From Bordetella genomosp. 13 (GTDB taxonomy: Bacteria; Pseudomonadota; Gammaproteobacteria; Burkholderiales; Burkholderiaceae_B): 64,000 bases of DNA. Each line of letters starts with the position of its first letter. Position 1 is the stretch's first letter. Positions 1 through 12,000 of the stretch are shown in pieces. The translations under genes and the position numbers were made by a program. The notes under the pieces are model-generated. The model was not told the DNA's origin, did no database searches, and saw only the letters and a list, made by a program, of their open reading frames with translations. The stretch spans positions 62,001 through 126,000 of the forward strand of contig NZ_VEHL01000003.1 of NCBI RefSeq assembly GCF_007679965.1, in the 5' to 3' direction.

Positions 1-3000
1 CGCCGTTGTGCAGCTCGTAGGCCCACGTGCCGGCCGCGTCGATGGAGAAGTGGCCGTACCGGCCCTGGGTCGCCAGCTGCGGCTGGAAGTAGGCCTCGCC
101 GAAGTCGAAGTCGATCACGTCCAGCTTGCCGCCCGTGACCAGCACGAGGTCTTCCTTCAGCGTGCCGCTGTCGCCGCCGGGCAGGTGCGGGAAGATGATG
201 GCGTCGTTGTCGGTGCCGTGGATGCTGATCGTGACGGTCTTGATGTCCGTGCCGCCCTGGCCGTCGCTGACCTGGACGTCGTAGGTCTCGGTCACGGTCT
301 GGCCGGACTTCAGCGGCCCGGCCGCGTTGTTGTCCAGCGTGTAGGTCCACTTGCCCGTGGCGGCGTCGACGCTGAAGGCGCCGTACGTACCCTTCGCATT
401 GCCCGAGACCGCGTAGGTCAGGGTGTCGCCGGTGTCGACGTCCGCGCCGGTCAGCGTGCCGCTGGCCGTCTTCGTGCCGTTCTCCGTGACGGAGCCGGTC
501 ACGTCGCCGGACAGCCTGGGCGCGTCATTCGTGCCCTGGATGGTGACCGTGACCTGGCTGGTCGTGCCGTCGGCCGACTTCACCGAGAAGGTCTCGGTCA
601 TCGACTTGCCGGCGCCCAGCGCCTGCACGGCCGGGTCGGCGTTGTTCAGGTTGTAGGTCCAGTTGCCGTTGGCGTCGATGGCGAAGGTGCCGTGCGCGCC
701 CGGCGTGCCGGCTTGCGCCTGGAACACGGCCTGGCCGGCATCGGGGTCGGCCACGTCCAACTTGCCGCCGGTGCTCAGTGCGCCGTCTTCGCGGACGGCG
801 CCCGCGTCCGCCCCCGGCGTGTGCGGCGTGATGACGGCGGTGTCGTCGGTGCCGTTGATGGTGATCGAGACCGTCTTCGTGGCCGTGCCGCCCTGTCCAT
901 CGCTGACCTGCACGTTGTAGGTCTCGGTGACGCTCTGGCCCGACCGCAGCACCTGCGCGGCGCTGTTGTCCAGGGTGTAGGTCCACTTGCCGGTGTCGGC
1001 ATCGACGGCGAAGGCGCCATACGTGCCCGTGGTCGCGCCCGCCACCGAATAGCTCAGCCTGTCGCCGACGTCGATGTCGGCGCCGGTGAGTTGGCCGGTG
1101 GCCGTCTTGACGCCGTCTTCCGTGACCGAGCCGGTGACGGCGCCGGACAGCGTCGGGGCATCGTTGGTGCCCTGGATGGTGACGGTGACGTCGTGCGTCG
1201 TGCCGTCGGCAGACTTGACCGTGAAGGTCTCCGCCAGCGTCTTCCCGGCACCCAGCGCCTGCACGGCCGGGTCGGCGTTGTTCAGGCTGTAGGTCCAGTT
1301 GCCGCTGGCGTCGATGCCGAAGGTGCCATGCGCGCCCTGCGTGCCGATCTGCGCCTGGAACACGGCCTGGCCGGCGTCGGGATCGGCCACGTCCAGCTTG
1401 CCGCTGGTCGTCCGCGCGCCATCTTCCTGCACGGTGCCCAGGTCCGCGCCAGGAGTGTGCGCGGTGATCACGGCGGTGTCGTCGGTGCCGTTGATGGTGA
1501 CGCTGATCGTCTGCGTGGCCGTGCCGCCATGTCCATCGCTGACCTGCACGGTATAGGTTTCGGTGACGCTCTGGCCGGCCGTCAGCACCTGCGCGGCGCT
1601 GTTGTCCAGGGTGTAGGTCCACTTGCCGGTCGCGGCATCGACCGTGAACGCGCCGTACGTCCCGCTGGCGGTGCCCACCACGGCATAGGTGTGCGTGTCG
1701 GTGGCGTCGAGGTCGGTCGCCGTCAGTTGGCCGGTGGCCGTCTTGACGCCGTCCTCCGTGACGGAACCCGTCAGTTCGCCGGACAGTACCGGCGCATCGT
1801 TGGTGCCCTGGATGGTGACCGTGATGTCGTGCGTGGTGCCGTCGGCGGCCTTGACCGTGAAGGTCTCGCTCAGCGATTCGTTGGCGCCCAGCGCACGCAC
1901 GGCCGCGTCGCCGCCGTTCAGGTTGTAGGTCCAGTTGCCGCTGGCGTCGACGGTGAAGGTGCCGTGCGCGCCTTGGGTGCCCGCCTGCGCCTGGAAGACG
2001 GCCTGGCCGGCATCCGAATCGGTGATGTCGAGCTTGCCGCTGGCGGTCAGGGCGCCCTCGGCCACCGCGCCGGCATCGGCGCCAGGCGCGTGCGGCGCGA
2101 TGACCGCACCGTCGTCCGTGCCGTTGATGGTGACGGTGATGGCCTGGGTATCCGTGCCGCCATGGCCATCGCTGACCTGCACCGTGTAGGTCTCGGTCAC
2201 GCTCTGGCCGCTGGTCAGCGCCTGTGCGGCGCTGTTGTCCAGGGTGTACGTCCACTTGCCGTTGGCGTCGACGCTGAAGGCGCCATAGGCTCCGGTGGCG
2301 TTGCCGACCACGGAATAGGTGTGCGTGTCGGTGGCGTCGGCGTCGGCGGTCGTCAGCTGTCCGGTGGCCGTCTTCACGCCGTCTTCCGTGACGGAGCCGG
2401 TCAGTTCGCCCGACAGCACGGGCGCGTCGTTGGTCCCTTGGATCGTGACCGTGACGTCGTGCGTGCTGCCATCGGCCGACTTCACCGTGAAGGTCTCGGT
2501 CAGCGACTCGTTGGCGCCCAGCGCGCGCACAGCGGCGTCGCCGCCGTTCAGCGCATAGGTCCAGTTGCCGTCGGCATCGATGCTGAACGCGCCATGCTGG
2601 CCCTGCGTGCCGGCCTGGGCCTGGAACACGGCCTGGCCCAGGTCCGGATCGGTCACGTCCAGCTTGCCGCCGGCGCTCAGCGCGGCTTCGTCCACCGTGC
2701 CGGCATCGGCGCCAGGCGCGTGCGGGGCGATGATCGCGCCGTCGTCCGTGCCGTTGATGGTGACGGTGATGGTCTGGGTGTCCGTGCCGCCGTGGCCGTC
2801 GCTGACCTGGACCGTGTAGGTTTCCGTGATGGCCTCGCCGCCCTTCAGGGCCTGCGCGGCGGCGTTGTCCAGCGTATACGTCCACTTGCCGTTGGCATCG
2901 ACGGCGAACGCGCCGTAGGTGCCGGCGGCGTTGCCGACCACGGAGTAGGTGAGGGTGTCAGTGGTGTCCACGTCGACGGCCGTCAGCTGGCCGGTGGCCG

Positions 3001-6000
3001 TCTTCACGCCGTCTTCCGTGACGGAGCCGGTCAGTTCGCCCGACAGCGTGGGCGCATCGTTGGTGCCCTGGATGGTGACCGTGACGTCGTGCGTGCTGCC
3101 GTCGGCGGCCTTGACCGTGAAGGTCTCGGTCAGTGTCTCGTTCGCGCCTAGCGCGCGCACGGCAGCATCGCCGCTGTTCAGGTTGTAGGTCCAGTTGCCG
3201 TTGGCATCGATGGTGAAGGCGCCATGCGCGCCTTGCGTGCCGGTCTGCGTCTGGAAGACGGCCTGGCCCGCGTCGGGATCTGTGATGTCGAGCTTGCCGC
3301 TGGTCGCCAGCGACCCCTCGGCCACCGTACCTGCATCGGCGCCGGGCGCATGCGGCGTGATGATCGCGCCGTCGTCCGTGCCGTTGATGGTCACGGTGAT
3401 GACCTGGGTATCCGTGCCGCCGTGCCCATCGCTGACCTGCACCGTATAGGTCTCGGTCACGCTCTGGCCGCCTTTCAATGCCTGGGCGGCATCGTTGTCC
3501 AGCGTGTACGTCCACTTGCCCGTGGCGGGATCGACGGCGAACGCGCCGTAGGCGCCCGTGGCCGAGCCGACCACCGCATAGGTGTGCGTATCGGTGGCGT
3601 CGGCGTCGGTGGCGGTCAGCTGGCCGGTGGCCGTCTTGACGCCGTCTTCCGTGACCGAGCCGGTCAATTCGCCGGACAGTGCGGGCGCATCGTTGGTGCC
3701 CTGGATCGTGACCGTGATGTCGTGCGTGCTGCCGTCGGCCGCGCGCACCGTGAACGTTTCCGTCAGCGACTCATTGGTGCCGAGGGCGCGCACCGCGGCG
3801 TCGCCGCTGTTCAACGCATAGGTCCAGTTGCCGTTGGCATCGATGGAGAAGGCGCCGTGCGCGCCTTGCGTGCCCGTCTGCGCCTGGAAGCTCGCCTGGC
3901 CGGCGTCGGGGTCGGTGATGTCCAGCTTGCCGCTGGTCGTCAGCGCGCCTTCGGCCACGCTGCCGGCATCGGCGCCTGGGGCGTGCGGCGCGATGATCGC
4001 GCCGTCGTCCGTACCATTGATGGTGACGGAGATGGTCTTGGTATCCGTGCCGCCGTGGCCGTCGCTGACCTGGACGGTATAGGTTTCCGTGACCGCTTCG
4101 CCGCCCTTCAGGGCCTGCGCGGCGGCGTTGTCCAGCGTGTAAGTCCACTTGCCGGTGGCATCGACGCTGAACGCGCCGTACGTGCCGGCGGCATTGCCGG
4201 CCACGGAGTAGGTGAGGGTGTCGGTCGTGTCGACGTCGACGGCCGTCAGCTGGCCGGACGCCGTCTTCACGCCGTCTTCCGTGACCGAGCCGGTCAGTTC
4301 GCCGGACAGCACCGGCGCCTCGTTGGTGCCCTGGATCGTGACCGTGACGTCATGCGTCGAGCCATCGGCCGCGCGCACCGTGAAGGTCTCGGTGAACGAC
4401 TCGTTGGCGCCGAGCGCGCGCACGGCGGCATCGCCGGCATTCAGCGCATAGGTCCAGTTGCCATTGGCGTCGATGGCAAACGTGCCGTGCGCGCCTTGCG
4501 TGCCCGTTTGCGTCTGGAAGACGGCCTGGCCCGCATCCGGGTCGGCGATGTCCAGCTTGCCGCTGGCGGTCAACGCGCCTTCGGCCACCGTGCCCGCATC
4601 GGCGCCAGGCGCATGCGGCGTGACGATCGCGCCGTCGTCCGTGCCATTGACGGTGACGGTGACGACCTGGGTGTCGGTGCCGCCGTGGCCGTCGCTGACC
4701 TGCACCGTATAGGTCTCGGTCACGCTCTGGCCGCCTTTCAGGGCCTGTGCGGCGTCGTTGTCCAGCGTGTACGTCCACTTGCCGGTGGCGGGATCGACGG
4801 CGAACGCGCCGTAGGCGCCCGCGGCGGCGCCGACGACGGCGTAGCTGTGCGTGTCCGTCGTGTCGGGGTCGGCCGCGGCCAACTGGCCCGTGGCCGTCTT
4901 GACACCGTCTTCCGTCACGGAACCGGTCAGCTCGCCCGACAGCGTCGGGGCGTCGTTGGTACCCTGGATCGTGACCGTGACGTCGTGCGTCGAGCCGTCG
5001 GCCGCGCGCACCGTGAAGGTCTCCGTGAACGACTCGTTGGCGCCCAGGGCACGCACGGCGGCGTCGCCGGGGTTCAACGCGTAGGTCCAGTTGCCGTTGG
5101 CATCGACCGAGAACGCGCCATGCGCGCCCGGCGTACCCGTCTGCGTCTGGAAGCTTGCCTGGCCGGCGTCGGGGTCGGCGATGTCGAGCTTGCCGCTGGC
5201 GGTTGACGCGCCCTCGGCAACCGTGCCGGTATCCGCGCCCGGCGCATGCGGCGTGATGACCGCGCCATCGTCCGTGCCGTTGATGGTCACGGTGATGGTC
5301 TGGGTGTCCGTACCGCCATGGCCGTCGCTGACCTGGACCGTATACGTTTCCGTGACGCTCTGGCCGGCCTTGAGCACCTGTGCCGCGCTGTTGTCCAGCG
5401 TGTAGGTCCACTTGCCGGTGTTCGGATCCACGGCGAAGGCGCCGTAGGTGCCCGCCGCGGAACCGACCACCGCATAGCTGTGCGTGTCGGTGGTGTCGAG
5501 GTCGGTGGTCGTCAACTGGCCGGTGGCCGTCTTGACGCCATCCTCCGTGACCGAACCGGTCAGTTCCCCGGACAGCACCGGGGCGTCGTTGGTGCCCTGG
5601 ATGGTCACCGTGATGTCGTGCGTCGACCCATCGGCCGCCCGGACGGTGAAGATTTCGGTCACAGACTCGTTGGCGCCCAGCGCGTGAATCGCGGCGTCGC
5701 CGCTGTTCAACGCGTAGGTCCAGTTGCCGTTCGCATCGATGGAGAAGGCGCCGTGCGCGCCTTGCGTGCCGGCCTGCGTCTGGAAGGTCGCCTGGCCCGC
5801 GTCGGGGTCGGTGATGTCCAGCTTGCCGCTGGCGGTCAATGCGCCTTCGGCAACGGTGCCGGCATCCGCGCCCGGCGCATGCGGGGCGATGATCGCGCCG
5901 TCATCGGTGCCGTTGATGGTAACGGTGATGACCTGGGTGTCCGTGCCGCCATGGCCATCGCTGACCTGGACTGTATAGGTCTCGGTGGCGGCCTCGCCGC

Positions 6001-9000
6001 CCTTCAGGGCCTGCGCGGCGGCGTTGTCCAGCGTGTACGTCCACTTGCCGTTGGCGTCGACGGCGAAAGCGCCGTAGGCGCCCGTCGTCGCACCGACGAC
6101 GGAGTAGGTGTGTGTGTCCGTCGTGTCGGCATCGGCCGTGGCCAGCTGGCCAGTGGCCGTCTTCACGCCATCTTCCGTGACCGAACCGGTCAGCTCCCCG
6201 GACAGCACCGGGGCGTCGTTGGTGCCTTGGATCGTGACGGTGACGTCGTGCGTCGAGCCATCGGCCGCGCGTACCGTGAAGGTTTCGGTGAACGACTCGT
6301 TGGCGCCCAATGCGCGTACCGCGGCATCGCCGCTGTTCAGTGCATAGGTCCAGTTGCCGTTGGTATCGATGGAGAACGCGCCGTGCGCGCCCTGCGTGCC
6401 GGTCTGCGCCTGGAACGACGCCTGGCCCGCATCGGGATCGCTGATATCGAGCTTGCCGCTGGTGGTCAACGCGTTATCCGCGACGGTGCCGGCATCGGCG
6501 CCCGGGGCGTGCGGCGTGATGATCGCGCCGTCGTCCGTGCCGTTGATGGTCACGGTGATGACCTGGGTGTCCGTGCCGCCATGGCCGTCGCTGACTTGCA
6601 CGGTGTACGTTTCGGTGACGCTCTGTCCACCCTTCAACGCCTGGGCGGCGGCGTTGTCCAGCGTGTACGTCCATTTGCCGTTGGCATCGACGCTGAACGC
6701 GCCGTACGCGCCCGCCGCGCTGCCGACGACGGAATAGGTGTGTGTATCCGTCGTGTCGGCGTCAGCCGTGACCAGCTGGCCCGTGGCCGTCTTCACGCCG
6801 TCTTCCGTGACGGAGCCGGTCAATTCGCCGGACAGCGTCGGCGCATCGTTGGTGCCCTGAACGGTGACGGTGATGTCATGCGCCGAGCCATCGGCCGCGC
6901 GGACGGTGAAGGTCTCGGTGAACGACTCGTTGGCGCCCAGCGCGCGCACCGCGGCATCGCCGGGGTTGAGCGCGTAGGTCCAGTTGCCGTTGGCATCGAT
7001 GGAGAACGCGCCATGCGCGCCCTGCGTGCCGGTCTGCGCCTGGAAGCTTGCCTGGCCGGCGTCGGGATCCGTGATGTCCAGTTTGCCGCTGGCAGTCTGC
7101 GCACCCTCGGCCACCGTGCCGGCATCGGCGCCCGGTGCGTGCGGCGTGATCACCGCGCCATCGTCCGTGCCGTTGATGGTCACGGTGATGGTCTGCATGT
7201 CCGTGCCGCCATGGCCATCGCTGACCTGGACGGCGTAGGTTTCAGTCACGCTCTGGCCGGCCTTCAGCACCTGCGCGGCGCTGTTGTCCAGCGTGTAGGT
7301 CCACTTGCCGGTGTTCGGTTCCACGGCGAAGGCGCCGTAGGTGCCCGCCGCGGAACCGACGACCGCATAGCTGTGCGTGTCGGTGGTGTCGACGTCGGTG
7401 GTGGTCAACTGGCCCGTGGCCGTCTTGACGCCATCTTCCGTGACGGAGCCCGTCAGTTCACCCGACAGCCTCGGGGCATCGTTGGTGCCCTGGATGGTGA
7501 CCGTGATGTCGTGCGTGCTGCCATCGGCCGCGCGGACGGTGAAGGTCTCGGTCAGCGACTCGTTGGCGCCGAGCGCGCGGACCGCCGCGTCGCCGGCATT
7601 CAGCGCGTACGTCCAGTGGCCGTTGGCGTCGACCGAGAACGCGCCGTGCGCGCCTTGGGTGCCGGTCTGGGCCTGGAAGACGGCCTGGCCCGCATCGGGG
7701 TCGGTGATGTCGAGCTTGCCGCTGGCGGTCTGCGCGCCTTCGGCGACAGTGCCGACATCCGACCCCGGCGCATGCGGGGCGATGATCGCACCGTCGTCCG
7801 TGCCGTTGATGGTGACGGTGATGGTCTGCGTATCCGTGCCGCCGTGGCCATCGCTGACCTGCACGGTGTAGGTCTCGGTGGCGACTTCGCCGCCCTTCAG
7901 CGCCTGCGCGGCCGCGTTGTCCAGCGTATAGGTCCACTTGCCGCTGGCATCGACGCTGAACGCGCCATAGGTGCCGGCGGCATTGCCGACGACGGAGTAG
8001 GCGAGGGAGTCGGTCGTGTCGGCGTCGGCGGCCGTCAATTGGCCGGTGGCGGTCTTCACGCCATCTTCCGTGACCGAGCCGGTCAGTTCGCCGGACAGCA
8101 CCGGCGCCTCGTTGGTGCCCTGGATCGTGACGGTGACGTCGTGCGTCGAGCCATCGGCCGCGCGTACCGTGAATGTCTCGGTGAACGACTCGTTGGCGCC
8201 CAATGCGCGCACCGCCGCGTCGCCGCTGTTCAGCGCATAGGTCCAGTTGCCGTTGGCATCGACCGAGAACGCGCCGTGCGCGCCCTGCGTGCCGGTCTGC
8301 GTCTGGAACGAGGCCTGGCCCGCATCGGGGTCGGTGATGTCCAGCTTGCCGCTCGTCGTCTGCGAGCCCTCGGCCACCGTGCCGACGTCCGCGCCCGGCG
8401 CATGCGGCGTGATGATCGCGCCGTCGTCCGTGCCGTTGATGGTGACCGTGATGACCTGAGTATCCGTGCCGCCATGGCCGTCGCTGACCTGGATGGTATA
8501 CGTCTCGGTCACGCTCTGGCCGCCCTTCAGGGCTTGGGCGGCGTCGTTGTCCAGCGTGTACGTCCACTTGCCGGTGTTCGAGTCGACCGCGAAGGCGCCG
8601 TAGGCCCCCGTGGCCGCGCCGACCACCGAATACGTGTGCGTGTCTGTGGTGTCGGCATCGGCGGTGGCCAGTTGGCCCGTCGCCGTCCTGACGCCATCTT
8701 CCGTGACGGAACCGGTCAGTTCTCCGGACAGCGCGGGCGCATCGTTGGTGCCCTGGATGGTGACCGTGATGTCGTGCGCGGAACCATCGGCCGCGCGCAC
8801 GGTGAAGGTTTCCGTGAACGACTCGTTGGCGCCCAATGCGCGCACCGCCGCGTCGCCGCTGTTCAACGCGTAGGTCCAGTTGCCGTTGGCATCGACCGAG
8901 AACGTACCGTGCGCGCCTTGCGTGCCAGTCTGCGTCTGGAAGCTTGCCTGGCCGGCATCGGGGTCGGTGATGTCCAGCTTGCCGGTGGCGGTCTGCGCGC

Positions 9001-12000
9001 CTTCGGCAACGGTTCCGGCATCGGCGCCCGGCGCATGCGGCATGATCACCGCCCCATCATCGGTGCCGTTGATGGTCACGGTGATGACCTGGGTGTCGGT
9101 GCCGCCATGGCCGTCGCTGACCTGGACGGTGTAGCTTTCCGTGACGCTCTGGCCGGCCTTCAACACCTGCGCGGCGTCGTTGTCCAGCGTGTAGGTCCAC
9201 TTGCCGTTGGCATCGACCGCGAACGCGCCGTACGTGCCGGCCGCGCTGCCGAGGACGGAGTAAGTGTGCGTGTCGGTCGTGTCGACGTCGGCCGTGGCAA
9301 GTTGGCCGGTGGCGATCTTCACGCCATCTTCCGTGACCGAGCCCGTCAACTCGCCGGACAGCGTCGGAGCATCGTTGGTGCCCTGGATGGTGACGGTGAT
9401 GTCGTGGGTCGACCCATCCGCCGCGCGAACGGTGAAGGTCTCGGTCAGCGATTCGCTGGCGCCCAGTGCGCGGATCGCGGCGTCGCCGGTATTCAGCGCG
9501 TAGGTCCAGTTGCCGTTGGCGTCGACCGAGAACGTGCCGTGCGCGCCTTGCGTGCCGGTCTGCGTCTGGAAGACGGCCTGGCCGGCATCGGGGTCGGTGA
9601 TGTCCAGCTTGCCGGTGGCGGTCTGCGCGCCTTCGGCAACGGTTCCGGCATCGGCGCCCGGCGCATGCGGGGCGATGATCGCGCCGTCGTCCGTGCCGTT
9701 GATGGTCACGGTGATCGTCTTGGTATCCGTACCGCCATGGCCATCGCTGACCTGCACGGCGTAGGTTTCCGTGACCGCTTCGCCGCCCTTGAGCGCTTGG
9801 GCGGCGGCATTGTCCAGCGTATACGTCCACTTGCCGTTGGCGTCGACGCTGAATGCGCCGTAGGTGCCCACGGCATTGCCGACGACGGAGTAGGTGAGGG
9901 TGTCGGTGGTGTCGACATCGACGGCGGTCAACTGGCCGGAAGCTGTCTTCACGCCGTCTTCGGTGACCGAACCGGTCAGCTCGCCGGACAGCACGGGCGC
10001 CTCGTTGGTGCCCTGGATCGTGACGGTGATGTCATGCGTCGAACCATCGGCCGCGCGGACGGTGAAGGTCTCGGTCAGCGATTCGTTGGCGCCCAGCGCA
10101 CGCACGGCGGCATCGCCGGCATTCAGCGCGTAGGTCCAGTTTCCATTGGCGTCGATGGCGAAGGTGCCGTGCGCGCCTTGCGTGCCTGTCTGCGTCTGGA
10201 AGGTTGCCTGGCCAGCGTCAGGGTCGGTGATGTCCAGCTTGCCGATGGCGGTCAGCGCGCCTGCGGCGACCGTGCCGGCATCGGCGCCCGGCGCATGCGG
10301 CGTGATGATCGCGCCGTCGTCGGTGCCGTTGATGGTGACCGTGATGACCTGGGTATCCGTGCCGCCGTGGCCGTCGCTGACCTGGACGATGTAGGTCTCG
10401 GTCACGCTTTGCCCGCCCTTGAGTGCCTGGGCCGCGTCGTTGTCCAGCGTGTAGGTCCACTTGCCGGTGGCGGGATCGACCGCGAAGGCGCCATAGGCGC
10501 CCGTCGCGGCGCCGGCGACCGCATAGCTGTGCGTGTCGGTGGTGTCGGCGTCGGCCGCGACCAGTTGACCCGTTGCCGTCTTGAGGCCGTCTTCCGTGAC
10601 CGAGCCGGTCAGTTCGCCCGACAACGTCGGCGCGTCGTTGGTGCCTTGGATCGTGACGGTGATGTCGTGCGTGGAGCCATCGGCCGCGCGGACGGTGAAG
10701 GTCTCGGTGAACGACTCGTTGGCGCCCAGCGCGCGGACCGCGGCATCGCCGTTGTTCAGCGCGTAGGTCCAGTTGCCGCTGGCATCCACGGAGAACGCGC
10801 CGTGCGCCCCTTGCGTGCCGGTCTGGGCCTGGAAGACGGCCTGGCCCGCATCCGGGTCTGTGATGTCGAGCTTGCCGCTGGCGGTCTGCGCGCCTTCAGC
10901 GACCGTGCCCGTGTCCGCACCCGGCGCATGCGGCGTGATGATCGCGCCGTCGTCCGTGCCGTTGATGGTGATGGTGATGACCTGGGTATCCGTGCCGCCA
11001 TGGCCATCATTGACCTGGACCGTATAGGTCTCGGTGACGCTTTGGCCGGCCTTCAGCACCTGCGCGGCGCTGTTGTCCAGCGTGTAGGTCCATTTGCCGT
11101 TCGCATCGACCGCGAAGGCACCGTACGTGCCGGCGGCGTTGCCGACGACGGAGTAGGTGTGCGTGTCGGTGGTGTCGACGTCGCTCGTGGCCAACTGGCC
11201 CGTAGCCGTCTTCACGCCGTCCTCCGTGACCGAGCCGGTCAGTTCGCCGGAGAGCACAGGCGCCTCATTGGTGCCCTGGATGGTGACCGTGATGTCGTGC
11301 GTGGAACCATCGGCCGCGCGCACGGTGAAGGTCTCGGTCACCGATTCGTTGGCCCCCAGCGCGCGAATCGCGGCGTCGCCGCTGTTCAACGCATAGGTCC
11401 AATTGCCGTTGGAATCGACCGAGAACGTGCCGTGCTGGCCCTGCGTGCCGGTCTGGGTCTGGAACACCGCCTGGCCCGCATCGGGGTCGGTGATGTCGAG
11501 CTTGCCGCTGGCGGTCTGCGCGCCTTCGGCGACCGTGCCCGCGTCCGCCCCAGGCGCGTGTGGGGCGATGATCGCACCGTCATCGATGCCGTTGATGGTG
11601 ACGGTGATCGTCTTCGTATCCACGCCGCCGTGGCCGTCGCTGACCTGGACCGTGTAGGTCTCGGTGGCGACTTCGCCGCCCTTCAGCGCCTTGGCGGCGC
11701 CGTTGTCCAGCGTGTAGGTCCATTTGCCGTTGGCGTCGACGCTGAAGGCGCCATAGGTGCCGGAGGCATTGCCGACGACGGAGTAGGTGTGCGTGTCGGT
11801 GGTGTCGGCGTCGGTCGTGACCAGTTGGCCGGTAGCGGTCTTGACGCCATCTTCCGTGACGGAGCCCGTCAGCTCGCCTGACAGCACGGGCGCCTCATTG
11901 GTGCCCTGGATCGTGACGGTGATGTCGTGGGTGCTGCCGTCGGCCGCGCGCACCGTAAAGGTCTCTGTGAACGACTCGTTGGCTCCCAATGCGCGCACCG

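Noticed and set aside
525..2885. Minus-strand frames rich in Arg, Gly and His inside the adhesin
   Set aside because: They are out-of-frame copies of the VCBS repeats, recurring with the 630-bp period; the true frame is offset by one base.
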